NCBI GenBank assembly: GCA_020161855.1
Contig: JAIUNJ010000003.1
Span: forward strand, 395,729 to 459,728
Source: Pseudomonadota bacterium
Lineage (GTDB): Bacteria > Pseudomonadota > Alphaproteobacteria > Rhizobiales > Aestuariivirgaceae
DNA length: 64,000 nucleotides
Direction: 5' to 3'
Shown: positions 17,710 to 26,092 of the stretch, in pieces
How the letters are laid out: the number at the start of each line of letters is the position of its first letter
How positions within the stretch are numbered: the first letter of the stretch is position 1
Notes under the pieces: generated by a model
The model's database searches: none
Told to the model about the DNA's origin: nothing
What the model saw: only the letters and a program-made list of their open reading frames with translations
Program-made: the position numbers and the translations under genes

Positions 17710-19218
17710 ATGATGGATCTCGGCGAGGTTGATCTCGTTGTCATCGGCGGCGGCATAAACGGCACCGGCATAGCGCGCGATGCGGCGGGGCGCGGCCTCT
17801 CCGTCATCCTGTGCGAGAAAGGCGACCTCGGGGAAGGAACGTCTTCGCGGTCTGGCAAGCTCATTCACGGTGGATTGCGGTATCTCGAGTACTATGAATT
17901 CCGGCTGGTTCGTGAGGCGCTGATTGAGCGCGAGGTACTTCTGCGTGCTGCTCCCCACATCGTCTGGCCCATGCGTTTCGTTCTTCCGCATTCACCGGAG
18001 CAGCGGCCAGCATGGATGGTGCGTTTAGGTCTCTTTCTCTACGATCACCTTGGGGGACGCGGAAAGCTGCCAGGCTGCCGCCGCATCAATCTCCGGCGGG
18101 ATCCGGAGGGCGAACCTCTCCGGGACGAATTCAAGCTTGCCTTTGAGTATTCCGATTGCTGGGTCGATGATGCACGGCTCGTCGTTCTCAATGCGATAGA
18201 CGCTGCCGAACGTGGAGCAAAGATACTGGTGCGCACGGCAGCTCGCAGTGCGCACCGGGAATCCGGCCGCTGGATTGTTGAGTTTATCAGCGACGGGGGT
18301 GACGTTTCTTCCGTGCAGGCAAAAGCAGTGATCAACGCTGCAGGTCCCTGGGTCGACGATGTCGTCCAAGCTGTTGCGAGTTCCAACACGGCACGGCGTG
18401 TCCGCCTCGTAAAAGGAAGTCACATCATCACGCGCAAATTCTGGAATGGGCCACACGCCTACCTGCTGCAGAACACCGACAGGCGTGTCATTTTCGTCAA
18501 TCCCTATCAGGGAGACATGGCATTGATCGGCACCACAGACATTCCGTATGAAGGACGCGCTGAAGATGTCGCTATCACCGCGGACGAGATCGATTATCTT
18601 CTCGCAACGGTCAATCGCTACATGAAGGTGCAACTTTCGCGCATCGATGTGGTCTTCAGCTATTCTGGTGTGCGGCCACTCTATGACGATGCATCAGCGA
18701 ACCCGTCTGCTGTCACCCGGGACTATGTGTTCGATGTTAGCGGTACGCCGCCATTGCTATCGATCTTTGGCGGCAAGATCACCACGTACAGGAAGCTCGC
18801 CGAGCATGCGCTGGCAAAGCTTAAATCAAGCTTCCCGGCCATGCGACAGGAATGGACAGGCAACTCACCCCTGACCGGCGGAGACCTGCCAGACTCCGAT
18901 TTTGATGCATTCCTGGCGCGGATGCAGGCTGAATATCACTGGCTGCCGGAAGACCTTTGCCGCCACTACGCACGCCTCTACGGCACTCGCATGCCCAGGT
19001 TGTTGAGGGGTGCATCTTCTGTTGCACAGCTTGGTCGCCATTTCGGCGGCCTCTGCTATGCAGTGGAAGTCGTATACCTGCGCGATCATGAGTGGGCGGG
19101 ATCAGCGGAAGATATATTGTTCCGGCGGACAAAGCATGGCTTGCATCTGTCAGATGCTCAGAAGAATGCGGTTGCGATGTTCCTGAGCGAACAACGTGAT
19201 AATAGAGAAATTCTCTAA
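17710..19218 (+). CDS. eryB: FAD-dependent polyol-phosphate dehydrogenase, EryB-like (GlpD family)
   Basis: 502 residues. The FAD-binding motif VIGGGINGTGIARDAAGRG is near residue 11, followed by the GlpD hallmarks GTSSRSGKLIHGGLRYLEYY (45-64) and the FAD closing motif SIFGGKITTYRKLAEHAL (~355). The length and the segment KGSHIITRKFWNGPHAYLLQ fit EryB better than GlpD. It would oxidise the product of the EryA-like kinase, passing electrons to the membrane quinone pool. ATG 17710 is followed at once by ATG 17713. It is the last gene of the operon; about 197 bp of non-coding sequence separate it from the convergent binding-protein homologue. Confidence 0.82.
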   Translation: MMDLGEVDLVVIGGGINGTGIARDAAGRGLSVILCEKGDLGEGTSSRSGKLIHGGLRYLEYYEFRLVREALIEREVLLRAAPHIVWPMRFVLPHSPEQRPAWMVRLGLFLYDHLGGRGKLPGCRRINLRRDPEGEPLRDEFKLAFEYSDCWVDDARLVVLNAIDAAERGAKILVRTAARSAHRESGRWIVEFISDGGDVSSVQAKAVINAAGPWVDDVVQAVASSNTARRVRLVKGSHIITRKFWNGPHAYLLQNTDRRVIFVNPYQGDMALIGTTDIPYEGRAEDVAITADEIDYLLATVNRYMKVQLSRIDVVFSYSGVRPLYDDASANPSAVTRDYVFDVSGTPPLLSIFGGKITTYRKLAEHALAKLKSSFPAMRQEWTGNSPLTGGDLPDSDFDAFLARMQAEYHWLPEDLCRHYARLYGTRMPRLLRGASSVAQLGRHFGGLCYAVEVVYLRDHEWAGSAEDILFRRTKHGLHLSDAQKNAVAMFLSEQRDNREIL

Positions 19219-19415
19219 AATCCCACTTTGCGGCCGTGGTATCGTTAACCGTGTAGCTGGCCCAGTGCTTCTCACCATAAAGCGCCTCTGTGATCTTCTG
19301 GCTGACGCCGGGCATGCTCCTCGGCAGGGCGAGTTGAAATTTGGCCTAAAGCAATGCCCCCCAGATCATGACGACACCAGTCAGTCTTTCCGAAGCAGTC
19401 AAAATGATCACTTTC

Positions 19416-20618
19416 TTAGAGCCACGGCGGCAGCTCGAAAGGCTGCTCGATGTATGGCTCTGGTGCAATAAGGGCCGGCGATTCCCCGGGACTACGCAGT
19501 TGATAGAAGAGATGCGGTATTCCAAGCGATGGATCTTGCGTTGCATCCGGATAGGGTACCGCAGCCTGCCATGTCGGATGATAGTGAATCATGCCTACGA
19601 CGCTGCGGTAAGGAATATCGATCAATGCCTTTGCAATGCGGCGGTTGATTTCCCCATTGCCGGGTTCGCCCGTGCCTCCGGCAACCGCCGCCGCAATGGC
19701 ATAATGATGCAGCGAGGAGTAGGGCTGGCATCCGATTTCAGGAGTCGATAGCGGCCCGAAACGCGCCCGATAGTTCGCCGCGAACTTCTTGCCGATCTCA
19801 TCGCGCGGCAGGCCGATCACCGTGCAGGTGATAACGCCCCTCGCCTTCTCTCCCGTAATTTCCGAGAAAGCACTGTGCAGTGCGCCATACTGCAAATAGA
19901 GCAACGATGGCAGCGGCTTCTCCATGAATTGCAGATGAAATCGTGCCAGGTCACCGGCATGAAAATGCGTCATCGCAACGATGGCCGGATCATGAACACG
20001 AATCTTTTCAAGTGCCTCCCGCCAGTCGGCATTTGTCGGATGGATCTGCGGAGCAATTGGCAACTCCCAACCGAATTTCGGCGCAGAGACCGCCATCGCA
20101 TTGGCGATGACAATGCTGTAGGGCTTCGGACCCGAAATGATCGCAACCCGGCGGTTGCGCGGCCGCCAGCGATGGCTGTCGCGCAGCCACGACAGGAACT
20201 TGATGAAGCCCTGCCCGTACCAGTACTCGGCAGGATCGCCCATGAAACAGCCGAAATAGCGCGTCGGATCACTGGCAACTGTGTCGTGATGCTGCACCAG
20301 AGTATTGTGATGGATATAGATGATGCCGGCATCGGCGATTGGCTCGTACTCAGCATTTTGCGGACCGATATTGTAGCCATTGATGATGGCCGAGGCCCGG
20401 TGCTGATGGATAAGTTGCCGCGCGGCCCTCACAACCTCAACAGCGGACTGGTTTCCGGTGTCGACGAACTCAGCTTCGAGTCGGCGGCCAAGAATGCCTC
20501 CGCGTGCATTCACCTCGTCGATCGCCATGCTGAGCCCATTGCGGAACTCGCGCCCATCATTGGCCGATGTTCCCGTCAGCGGAACCATGCTGCCAATGAT
20601 GATCGGAGCCGTGCTCAT
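19416..20618 (-). CDS. Leaderless type-I periplasmic-binding-protein homologue (amide/urea type), probable cytoplasmic sensor
   Basis: 400 residues of the branched-chain amino acid/amide-binding fold (Peripla_BP_6), starting directly with the first beta strand (PIIIGSMVPLTGTSANDGRE) and carrying no signal peptide or Tat motif. The only upstream start within the gap is ATG 20618, 3 bp after the stop of the histidine kinase gene. The protein should therefore be cytoplasmic, like AmiC of Pseudomonas, which senses amides. It ends in PPWL, close to the RPSPWW end of the exported binding protein at 23293-24621, and shares motifs such as LYLQYG with it. The three-gene set with the kinase and response regulator suggests it reports the same ligand inside the cell. 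This is inference from context. Confidence 0.75.
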   Translation of the reverse strand: MSTAPIIIGSMVPLTGTSANDGREFRNGLSMAIDEVNARGGILGRRLEAEFVDTGNQSAVEVVRAARQLIHQHRASAIINGYNIGPQNAEYEPIADAGIIYIHHNTLVQHHDTVASDPTRYFGCFMGDPAEYWYGQGFIKFLSWLRDSHRWRPRNRRVAIISGPKPYSIVIANAMAVSAPKFGWELPIAPQIHPTNADWREALEKIRVHDPAIVAMTHFHAGDLARFHLQFMEKPLPSLLYLQYGALHSAFSEITGEKARGVITCTVIGLPRDEIGKKFAANYRARFGPLSTPEIGCQPYSSLHHYAIAAAVAGGTGEPGNGEINRRIAKALIDIPYRSVVGMIHYHPTWQAAVPYPDATQDPSLGIPHLFYQLRSPGESPALIAPEPYIEQPFELPPWL

Positions 20619-20621
20619 GCG

Positions 20622-22154
20622 TTAAGGCAACTCCGCCATGAGACCGGGCTCGAACAGCAGATTGTGCATGACAACGCGTAGCGAGGGTGGACTCACCGGT
20701 TTGATGAGCAAGGGAAAGCCCTGCGCACGGATTGAAGCGATCACCTCCGGGGCCGTATCGGCTGTCATGACAATCGCCGGGCATGGCTTGTCGAGAAGAT
20801 CGTTGAGTGTGCCCACAAGATCTGTGCCTTGAATGCGGCCACGCAAGCGGTAATCGGTGAGGATGATGTCGGGCTGACCGTCCAGTGTGCTGACGGCTTC
20901 AGCAACATGGTCAAAATCATCGATGGTGACGACCGTCATTCCCCAGCGCTCGAGCAGAGAGATGATCGCCTCCCGCAGTATTCTGTCGTCCTCCAGCACA
21001 AGACAACACAGGCCTGCGAACTCGCCGCCAATTCTTTCGCTGATCTCCGGTTCATCGCCACCGCTATGCCAGACATTGCCGATGGGGACATCGATGAAAA
21101 ACAGAGATCCTCTGCCCAACTCGCTTGTAAGCCCCAGCGTATGGCCAAGAATAGCCGAGAGGCGCTGCGCAATGTTGAGCCCCAGCCCGAGGCTGTGGCG
21201 GGCCTGAGCCTGCGTATCACTGACGCGATAGAACTCGGCAAAGATGGCGTCGTGATGCTCCGGTGCGACGCCAATTCCTGTGTCACCCACCATGATCCTC
21301 AGCAGGCGGCCATGCCGTCGGCAACCCACAAGCACGCGGCCAACCTCTGTGTAGTTGATGGCATTGCTGACAAGGTTGGAAAGAATCCGCTCGAGGAGCA
21401 CCCGGTCACTGACAACAGCGAGCTTGGAGGGAATGATCCGCAGGTCCAGTCCCTTTTCACGCGCCTGGTGCGCAAACTGAACCTGCAGCCTGGTGAGAAT
21501 GGCCGATATCTGGAATGTGGCCACCGAAGGCTCAATCTTTCCGGCATCGAGTTGGCCGATGTTGAGCAAGGCTCCAAGCAAATCCTCCATGATGGAAACG
21601 GAGACTTCCATTGCATGAAGCGCTTGTTTGCGATCAGCCTCTTTGTCTGCGACAAGGCAGGAATAGACAAGAATTTTCAGCGATGCGAGCGGCTGCCGGA
21701 GATCATGATTGGCGGCTCTCAGAAAGCGCGACTTGCTTTGATCCGCTGCTGTCGCCTTGTCTCTCGCCTGGACAAGCGCCATGGAATTGCGGCGGGCTTC
21801 GGTCACGTCAGTCAGCAGCGAGATGGCGCCACCAGAAGGCAGGGCTGAATCGATTGCAGAGAGAACACGCCCATCGGCACAGATCAGAAGCATACCGTGA
21901 AGGCGCAGCACCGGGGCGCCGTTCGGAGACTCAAAACCGATCAAGGTGCCCTGCCGCTTCGTGAACTCAAGCAGTTCGGACACATTCAACCCAACGAGAG
22001 CTGACTGCGGAACGCCGAAGCTCGCAGCGAAGGCGGAGTTGCAATATTCTAACTGGCCGCTGACGGACCAGATGCCGAGACCTTGCTGCAGGTGACGGAG
22101 CGCGGTGGCTTCATGGCTTGACTGATCTCCCTCCGGGCTCTCAGTGATTGCCAT
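20622..22154 (-). CDS. Soluble hybrid sensor histidine kinase (PAS-HisKA-HATPase-receiver)
   Basis: 510 residues with no membrane segment. A PAS-like domain spans ~18-120 (GLGIWSVSGQLEYCNSAF). The phospho-acceptor is His150 in AANHDLRQPLASL. The ATPase domain has the N-box NLVSNAINY (260-268), DTGIGV (291-296) and LGLGLN (322-327). A C-terminal receiver (~383-500) has acidic residues at 389-390 and phospho-Asp434 in IILTDYRL. It overlaps the response-regulator gene by one base and is 3 bp from the binding-protein homologue. Being soluble, it must sense a cytoplasmic signal, perhaps through its PAS domain or by contact with the neighbouring ligand-binding protein. Confidence 0.88.
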   Translation of the reverse strand: MAITESPEGDQSSHEATALRHLQQGLGIWSVSGQLEYCNSAFAASFGVPQSALVGLNVSELLEFTKRQGTLIGFESPNGAPVLRLHGMLLICADGRVLSAIDSALPSGGAISLLTDVTEARRNSMALVQARDKATAADQSKSRFLRAANHDLRQPLASLKILVYSCLVADKEADRKQALHAMEVSVSIMEDLLGALLNIGQLDAGKIEPSVATFQISAILTRLQVQFAHQAREKGLDLRIIPSKLAVVSDRVLLERILSNLVSNAINYTEVGRVLVGCRRHGRLLRIMVGDTGIGVAPEHHDAIFAEFYRVSDTQAQARHSLGLGLNIAQRLSAILGHTLGLTSELGRGSLFFIDVPIGNVWHSGGDEPEISERIGGEFAGLCCLVLEDDRILREAIISLLERWGMTVVTIDDFDHVAEAVSTLDGQPDIILTDYRLRGRIQGTDLVGTLNDLLDKPCPAIVMTADTAPEVIASIRAQGFPLLIKPVSPPSLRVVMHNLLFEPGLMAELP

Positions 22155-22852
22155 CAGCGACCGTCGTTCTTGGCAGAGCGATTGACGGCAAAGAGAATGG
22201 CCGCCTCACGGCTCTTCAGGCCAAGTTTTCGCATGGCATTGCCGAGGTGAACGCGAACTGTTTGCGCTGTGATGCCAAGCATTTCCGAGATATCGGGAAT
22301 GGCGCGCCCCTTGCCCAACAATCCGATGATCTCGTCTTCTCGCCTGCTGAGGCGCGGGCCGTCTGTCCGGTCTGGCTGAGGTGCATGTTCAGTTGCCACG
22401 GGCCAGGAGCGTGTGAGCAGTTCACGCGGAAAATAAACCTCTCCGCCAAAGATCCGTGTGAGTGCGCGGCGTATCTCCTCGGCATCGGCGGATTTCGGAA
22501 TGTAGCCGATGACACCATTCTGGATAGCCTGGCGCACATAATCCGGATCCTCGTGGATCGAAACAACGGCCACAGGAACACTGGGAAAACGCCGGCGCAA
22601 CAACTCAAGCCCCTTGAAGTCCTTTACGCCCGGCATGACGAGATCAACGAGAATGAGGCTGATGTAGGGATCGTGATCAAGGATCGTCAGGGCTTCCTCG
22701 AATGTCGCAGCCTCCTTGATGTCGATGCTGGCATCAATACCACGCGCCACCTGCTTCAGCGATTCACGCACGACCCAGTGGTCATCGGCAATGAGAATTG
22801 TGAAGGCTGGCAAAGGCTTGGGGAGAGGGGCGATCATCGGAGGCTCATCCAT
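22154..22852 (-). CDS. NarL/LuxR-type response regulator
   Basis: 232 residues: receiver (~17-140) with Asp23-Asp24, phospho-Asp70 in LILVDLVMPG and Lys in IPKSADAEE, then a LuxR-type HTH (~165-225) with LSRREDEIIGLLGKG and TAQTVRVHLGNAMRKLGL. It is the first gene of the minus-strand sensory operon and is divergent from the amide transport/dimethylformamidase operon, whose 440-bp upstream region is the natural target. Start ATG 22852; the frame contains no better start. Confidence 0.88.
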   Translation of the reverse strand: MDEPPMIAPLPKPLPAFTILIADDHWVVRESLKQVARGIDASIDIKEAATFEEALTILDHDPYISLILVDLVMPGVKDFKGLELLRRRFPSVPVAVVSIHEDPDYVRQAIQNGVIGYIPKSADAEEIRRALTRIFGGEVYFPRELLTRSWPVATEHAPQPDRTDGPRLSRREDEIIGLLGKGRAIPDISEMLGITAQTVRVHLGNAMRKLGLKSREAAILFAVNRSAKNDGR

Positions 22853-23085
22853 GACGGAGATTCGCGTGTTCGCTGTTCCTAGCCAAGCTTGTCTCTCATC
22901 GCCAGACCATCAGTCCACACCTTATTGAGGATGGGAAACGATCTCAGCGCTCAAAATCTGGCCTGACAGTAGCTTGATATTATCGTTATGTCTAGACTCG
23001 TCGGTAGATATGAGTTTTCTCTGTGTTCAATATTCTTTACCGACGTTCATGTCGTCTTTCCGCGATTAAACGTATGAAAAGTGCC

Positions 23086-23115
23086 CAAAAATCGCGCAAA
23101 TACGGGCTATTTTTG
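23086..23115. promoter_or_regulatory. Inverted repeat, candidate operator
   Basis: CAAAAAT (23086-23092) and ATTTTTG (23109-23115) are perfect inverted arms with a 16-bp centre, about 60 bp upstream of the -35 element of the transporter promoter. The position suits an activator such as the NarL-type regulator encoded next door. Confidence 0.3.
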
Positions 23116-23172
23116 ATGCTTTGTGCATGGGCTGCATCAGCATTTTGCTAGGTCAGTCTGTCTGAGAGCCGC

Positions 23173-23201
23173 TTGACAGCCTCCTGTCGCCAGCACATAC
23201 T
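23173..23201 (+). promoter_or_regulatory. Promoter of the amide transporter/dimethylformamidase operon
   Basis: TTGACA (23173-23178), a 17-bp spacer and CATACT (23196-23201). The -35 is perfect and the -10 is moderate. The first ATG follows about 90 bp downstream with its own GGAGG. Confidence 0.5.
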
Positions 23202-23292
23202 TTCATAAAAACAAGAGAAGGCCAACACGGAACTATGCGTTTAATCTAGACGTTTTATCCGGATTCGGTTCAAACTGGAGGAAGAGAAGAAA

Positions 23293-24621
23293 ATGACGCT
23301 CAAGAGCATTAACAAGGGTGTGCACTCATTGGCGGGCGTGCCGCTCACGAGGCGTACCGCTTTGAAGGCCGCGCTCGGTGGCGCCGCCTCAACATTGGCT
23401 GCGCCCAAGGTCATTGCATCTGGCAACGACAAGCTCATCATCGGTGTTCCGTCGTCACTCTCCACGCCCTACGGCGTCGCCGACGACACCGATCACCTGA
23501 ACGGAACCAAGCTCGCTGTTGAGGAGATCAACGCTGCGGGTGGTGTTCTTGGCAGGGAGATCGAACTCTTCGTGCCCGACATCGACAAGCTGTCGCCGGA
23601 AAGCTGCCGGCAGGCCATTGCAGCATGCATTGACAAGAAGGTGCATGCCATTTCCAACGCCTTCGTTTTCGCACCGGTCCCCGCAATGGATGAATCGGTG
23701 AAATACAAGTGCCCATACTTGCAGGGCAATACGCAGCGCGACGCGACGCTGGCCTTCAAGGCCGACCCGGTGAAGTACAGCCACGTCCTCCAGACCGATC
23801 CTTCTGAAGTGAACTATGGCTGGACCTATCCGCTCTGGCTGACAAAAATGGAAGAAACGGGCGTGTGGAAGCCCAAGAACCGGAAGATTCATATTGTTGC
23901 CGAACAGGTTGGCTACTGCCAGACCATTCTGAAAGCCGCGAAGGAGGCGATTCCGAAGTACAACTTCGAACTCGCCGCAGTCACCGACATCCAGTATCCC
24001 GTGAACGACTGGAGCCCGGTCATTCAGAAGCTCAAGGAAGTCGACGCAGCCGCGATCATGATCGATCACTGGGTGGCTGCCGAATATGCAGCCTTCTGCA
24101 AGCAATTCAGCGAAGACCCGGTGCCGGGCTCCATCGTGTATCTGCAATATGGTCCATCGCAACCCGAGTTCCTGCAGCTCGGCGGCGCGGCGACAGAAGG
24201 CTTCTGCTGGAGCACGGTTCTGGGCGTCTATGGCGATCAGACCGGCCAGGATTTCCGAAAGAAATATCTCGCCAAGTACCCCGAGTTCACTGGCAACATG
24301 GGCCTTGTTTACACTGGCAATGGCTACGACATCGTCCAGTACCTCAAGCGCGCCTGGGAGGCCACCGGCAAGCCGGAAGATTTTGCAGCAAACTGCAAGT
24401 GGATCCGCGAGAACCCCTATCGTGGCGTCTGCGGCATGATGGACATGAACAACGAATATCAGGAAGCCCTGCACTACCCGGACAACGGGTTTGGCAACCA
24501 GGCTGCCGAGCTCGAGAAGGGCATGAGCCAGCTCTTCGTTCAGGTTCAGGACGGAGAACACAAGATTATCTGGCCTGGCGAGATTGCTGAATCCAAGCTT
24601 CGTCCTTCACCTTGGTGGTGA
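23293..24621 (+). CDS. Amide/urea-type ABC transporter substrate-binding protein
   Basis: 442 residues, Peripla_BP_6 fold. A twin-arginine signal is visible (TRRTALKAALGGAAS from residue 19, cleavage near VIASG at ~43). The mature protein starts KLIIGVPSSLSTPYGVADDT. Motifs WVAAEYAAFCKQF and YLQYGPSQPEFL and the end RPSPWW resemble urea- and short-amide-binding proteins rather than leucine-type ones. It is the first gene of an eight-kilobase operon ending in dimethylformamidase-like subunits, so the ligand is probably a formamide or similar amide. The leaderless homologue at 19416-20618 probably binds a related ligand. Confidence 0.83.
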   Translation: MTLKSINKGVHSLAGVPLTRRTALKAALGGAASTLAAPKVIASGNDKLIIGVPSSLSTPYGVADDTDHLNGTKLAVEEINAAGGVLGREIELFVPDIDKLSPESCRQAIAACIDKKVHAISNAFVFAPVPAMDESVKYKCPYLQGNTQRDATLAFKADPVKYSHVLQTDPSEVNYGWTYPLWLTKMEETGVWKPKNRKIHIVAEQVGYCQTILKAAKEAIPKYNFELAAVTDIQYPVNDWSPVIQKLKEVDAAAIMIDHWVAAEYAAFCKQFSEDPVPGSIVYLQYGPSQPEFLQLGGAATEGFCWSTVLGVYGDQTGQDFRKKYLAKYPEFTGNMGLVYTGNGYDIVQYLKRAWEATGKPEDFAANCKWIRENPYRGVCGMMDMNNEYQEALHYPDNGFGNQAAELEKGMSQLFVQVQDGEHKIIWPGEIAESKLRPSPWW

Positions 24622-24637
24622 TTGGACGGTGCGGGCA

Positions 24638-25363
24638 ATGAAGTTCAAGTCCACGCCTATCTTCACGTGTGAGGGCCTGTCGCTCGACTTGGGCGGGCGG
24701 GAGGTCCTGCGCGACATTGGCCTTGAACTTCACCCAGGCGAAGTGCTCGGAATCATTGGCCCGAACGGCGCCGGCAAGACAAGCTTGCTGGAGATCCTTT
24801 CGGGCCGTTATCGTCCCAAGACGGGCAAAGTCACCTTTGAGGGACAGGACATTACCAGCCTGCCCCTGTTTGAGCGCGCCAGGCGCGGCATTGGCCGCAC
24901 TTACCAGACCCCGCTGGTGCCGGAAGACCTGACGGTCGGTGAAACATTCAAGGCGGTGCGGCAGGCCTTCCGCCCTTGGCTTACCCGCTTTGATGCCGAG
25001 TACGGCGCAAATCTCGTGCACTTTCGCACCCCTCACGACAAACCAAACTCTGGTCTCAAGACATTCGAGCGGCGCAAGCTGCTCTTGTCCTGCCTGCTGA
25101 TGCGGCAGCCGAAGGTGTTGCTGATGGATGAACCGGCGGCGGGACTGATCAACGCGGAGATAGACGAGATTGATCAGATCCTTCGCATGCTCTCCAAGGA
25201 AATGAACATGGCTGTTCTTATAGTCGAGCATCGCATCGAGCTTCTCGAGTCGATCGCCGACCGTGTCATCGTCATGGACGCTGGCGAAATCATCGCACGC
25301 GGTGAACTGGAAGAGATCATCGATAGCCCCGCAGTCCGTGCTGCATATTTTGAAGCGCATTGA
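24638..25363 (+). CDS. LivG-type ABC ATPase with degenerate signature motif
   Basis: 241 residues. Walker A is GPNGAGKTS (near 41-49), the Q-loop is RTYQTPLVPEDLTV and Walker B is VLLMDEPAAGL. The canonical signature (LSYGEQRRL or similar before Walker B) is not there: the aligned stretch reads LKTFERRKLLLSCLLM. The start ATG 24638 is 17 bp after the binding-protein stop; the longer frame from 24584 overlaps that gene. The H-loop is VEHRIELL. It pairs with the LivF-type ATPase that follows, which has an intact signature. Confidence 0.85.
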   Translation: MKFKSTPIFTCEGLSLDLGGREVLRDIGLELHPGEVLGIIGPNGAGKTSLLEILSGRYRPKTGKVTFEGQDITSLPLFERARRGIGRTYQTPLVPEDLTVGETFKAVRQAFRPWLTRFDAEYGANLVHFRTPHDKPNSGLKTFERRKLLLSCLLMRQPKVLLMDEPAAGLINAEIDEIDQILRMLSKEMNMAVLIVEHRIELLESIADRVIVMDAGEIIARGELEEIIDSPAVRAAYFEAH

Positions 25364-25371
25364 GGACAGCA

Positions 25372-26082
25372 ATGAACGAGGTTCTCAAGGTTGAAGGTTT
25401 GTCCGCAGGCTACGGTCCTCTGCGGGTCATCCACGATCTCGACCTTGTTGTGAATCCAGGCGAACGCGTCGGCATCGTAGGCCTCAACGGCCACGGCAAG
25501 ACCACGCTTTTCTATGCCATCGCAGGCCTCACCGGCTGGCAGCGCGGTTCGATTCTGCTGACCGGCAAGCAGATTGGCCGCACGCGCAGCCAGGGCCCGG
25601 GCCGCTATACCCACCAGATTGTGCGGCAGGGTCTCGCGATCATGCCGCAAGGCGATGAGATCTTTCAGGGCCTCACCGTCGAAGAGCACCTCGATTCAGG
25701 GGCTTTCACACCCGATGCCTGGCGAACCCGCAAAGAGCGGAAAGAGCGCGTACTCGATATCTTTGAACCTCTCCGCAAGCTGATGCGGATGCCGGTAGGC
25801 AGATTGTCGGGAGGCGAGCGGCGCATGGTGTCCATCGGCCGCGGCTTGATGACCGATGCCAAACTCTACCTTGCCGATGAACCTTCACTGGGGCTCGCAC
25901 CAAAGATCGGCATGGCTGTGATGGAGGCACTGCTCGCCATAAATCTCAAGGACAGCGCCATGTTGATCGCCGAGCAGAATGTCGCCCTGCTTGAAGGCAA
26001 GGTCGACCGCGTCATCGGCATGCATGCAGGAAAGCTGAAAGGCGAAGCCTCATCTTCATTCCGCTTGTCGGGAAATCGCTGA
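25372..26082 (+). CDS. LivF-type ABC ATPase
   Basis: 236 residues. Walker A GLNGHGKTT (near 36-44), signature LSGGERRMVSIGRGL (near 144) and Walker B LYLADEPSLGL are complete. The start is ATG 25372, 8 bp after the LivG stop; an in-frame TTG at 25360 overlaps it. It is the second cytoplasmic subunit of the amide transporter. Confidence 0.87.
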   Translation: MNEVLKVEGLSAGYGPLRVIHDLDLVVNPGERVGIVGLNGHGKTTLFYAIAGLTGWQRGSILLTGKQIGRTRSQGPGRYTHQIVRQGLAIMPQGDEIFQGLTVEEHLDSGAFTPDAWRTRKERKERVLDIFEPLRKLMRMPVGRLSGGERRMVSIGRGLMTDAKLYLADEPSLGLAPKIGMAVMEALLAINLKDSAMLIAEQNVALLEGKVDRVIGMHAGKLKGEASSSFRLSGNR

Positions 26083-26092
26083 GGACCAGTTC

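Larger units (their letters stand above)
22853..23292. other. 440-bp divergent regulatory region
   Basis: There is no convincing gene on either strand. The base composition is clearly more AT-rich than the flanking genes. It holds a good sigma-70-type promoter toward the transporter operon (23173-23201), an inverted repeat (23086-23115) and a GGAGG ribosome-binding site at 23277-23281 just before ATG 23293. Promoters for the sensory operon on the other strand must also lie here, but I could not single one out. Confidence 0.7.

Noticed and set aside
19219-19415. Possible minus-strand gene remnant between eryB and the binding-protein homologue (readable stretch ITEALYGEKHWASYTVND)
   Set aside because: An in-frame TAG interrupts it, no family could be recognised and no start signal is present. 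I treat the 197 bp as non-coding.
20829-21848. 339-residue plus-strand open frame
   Set aside because: Antisense shadow of the hybrid histidine kinase, whose His, ATPase and receiver motifs are clear on the other strand.
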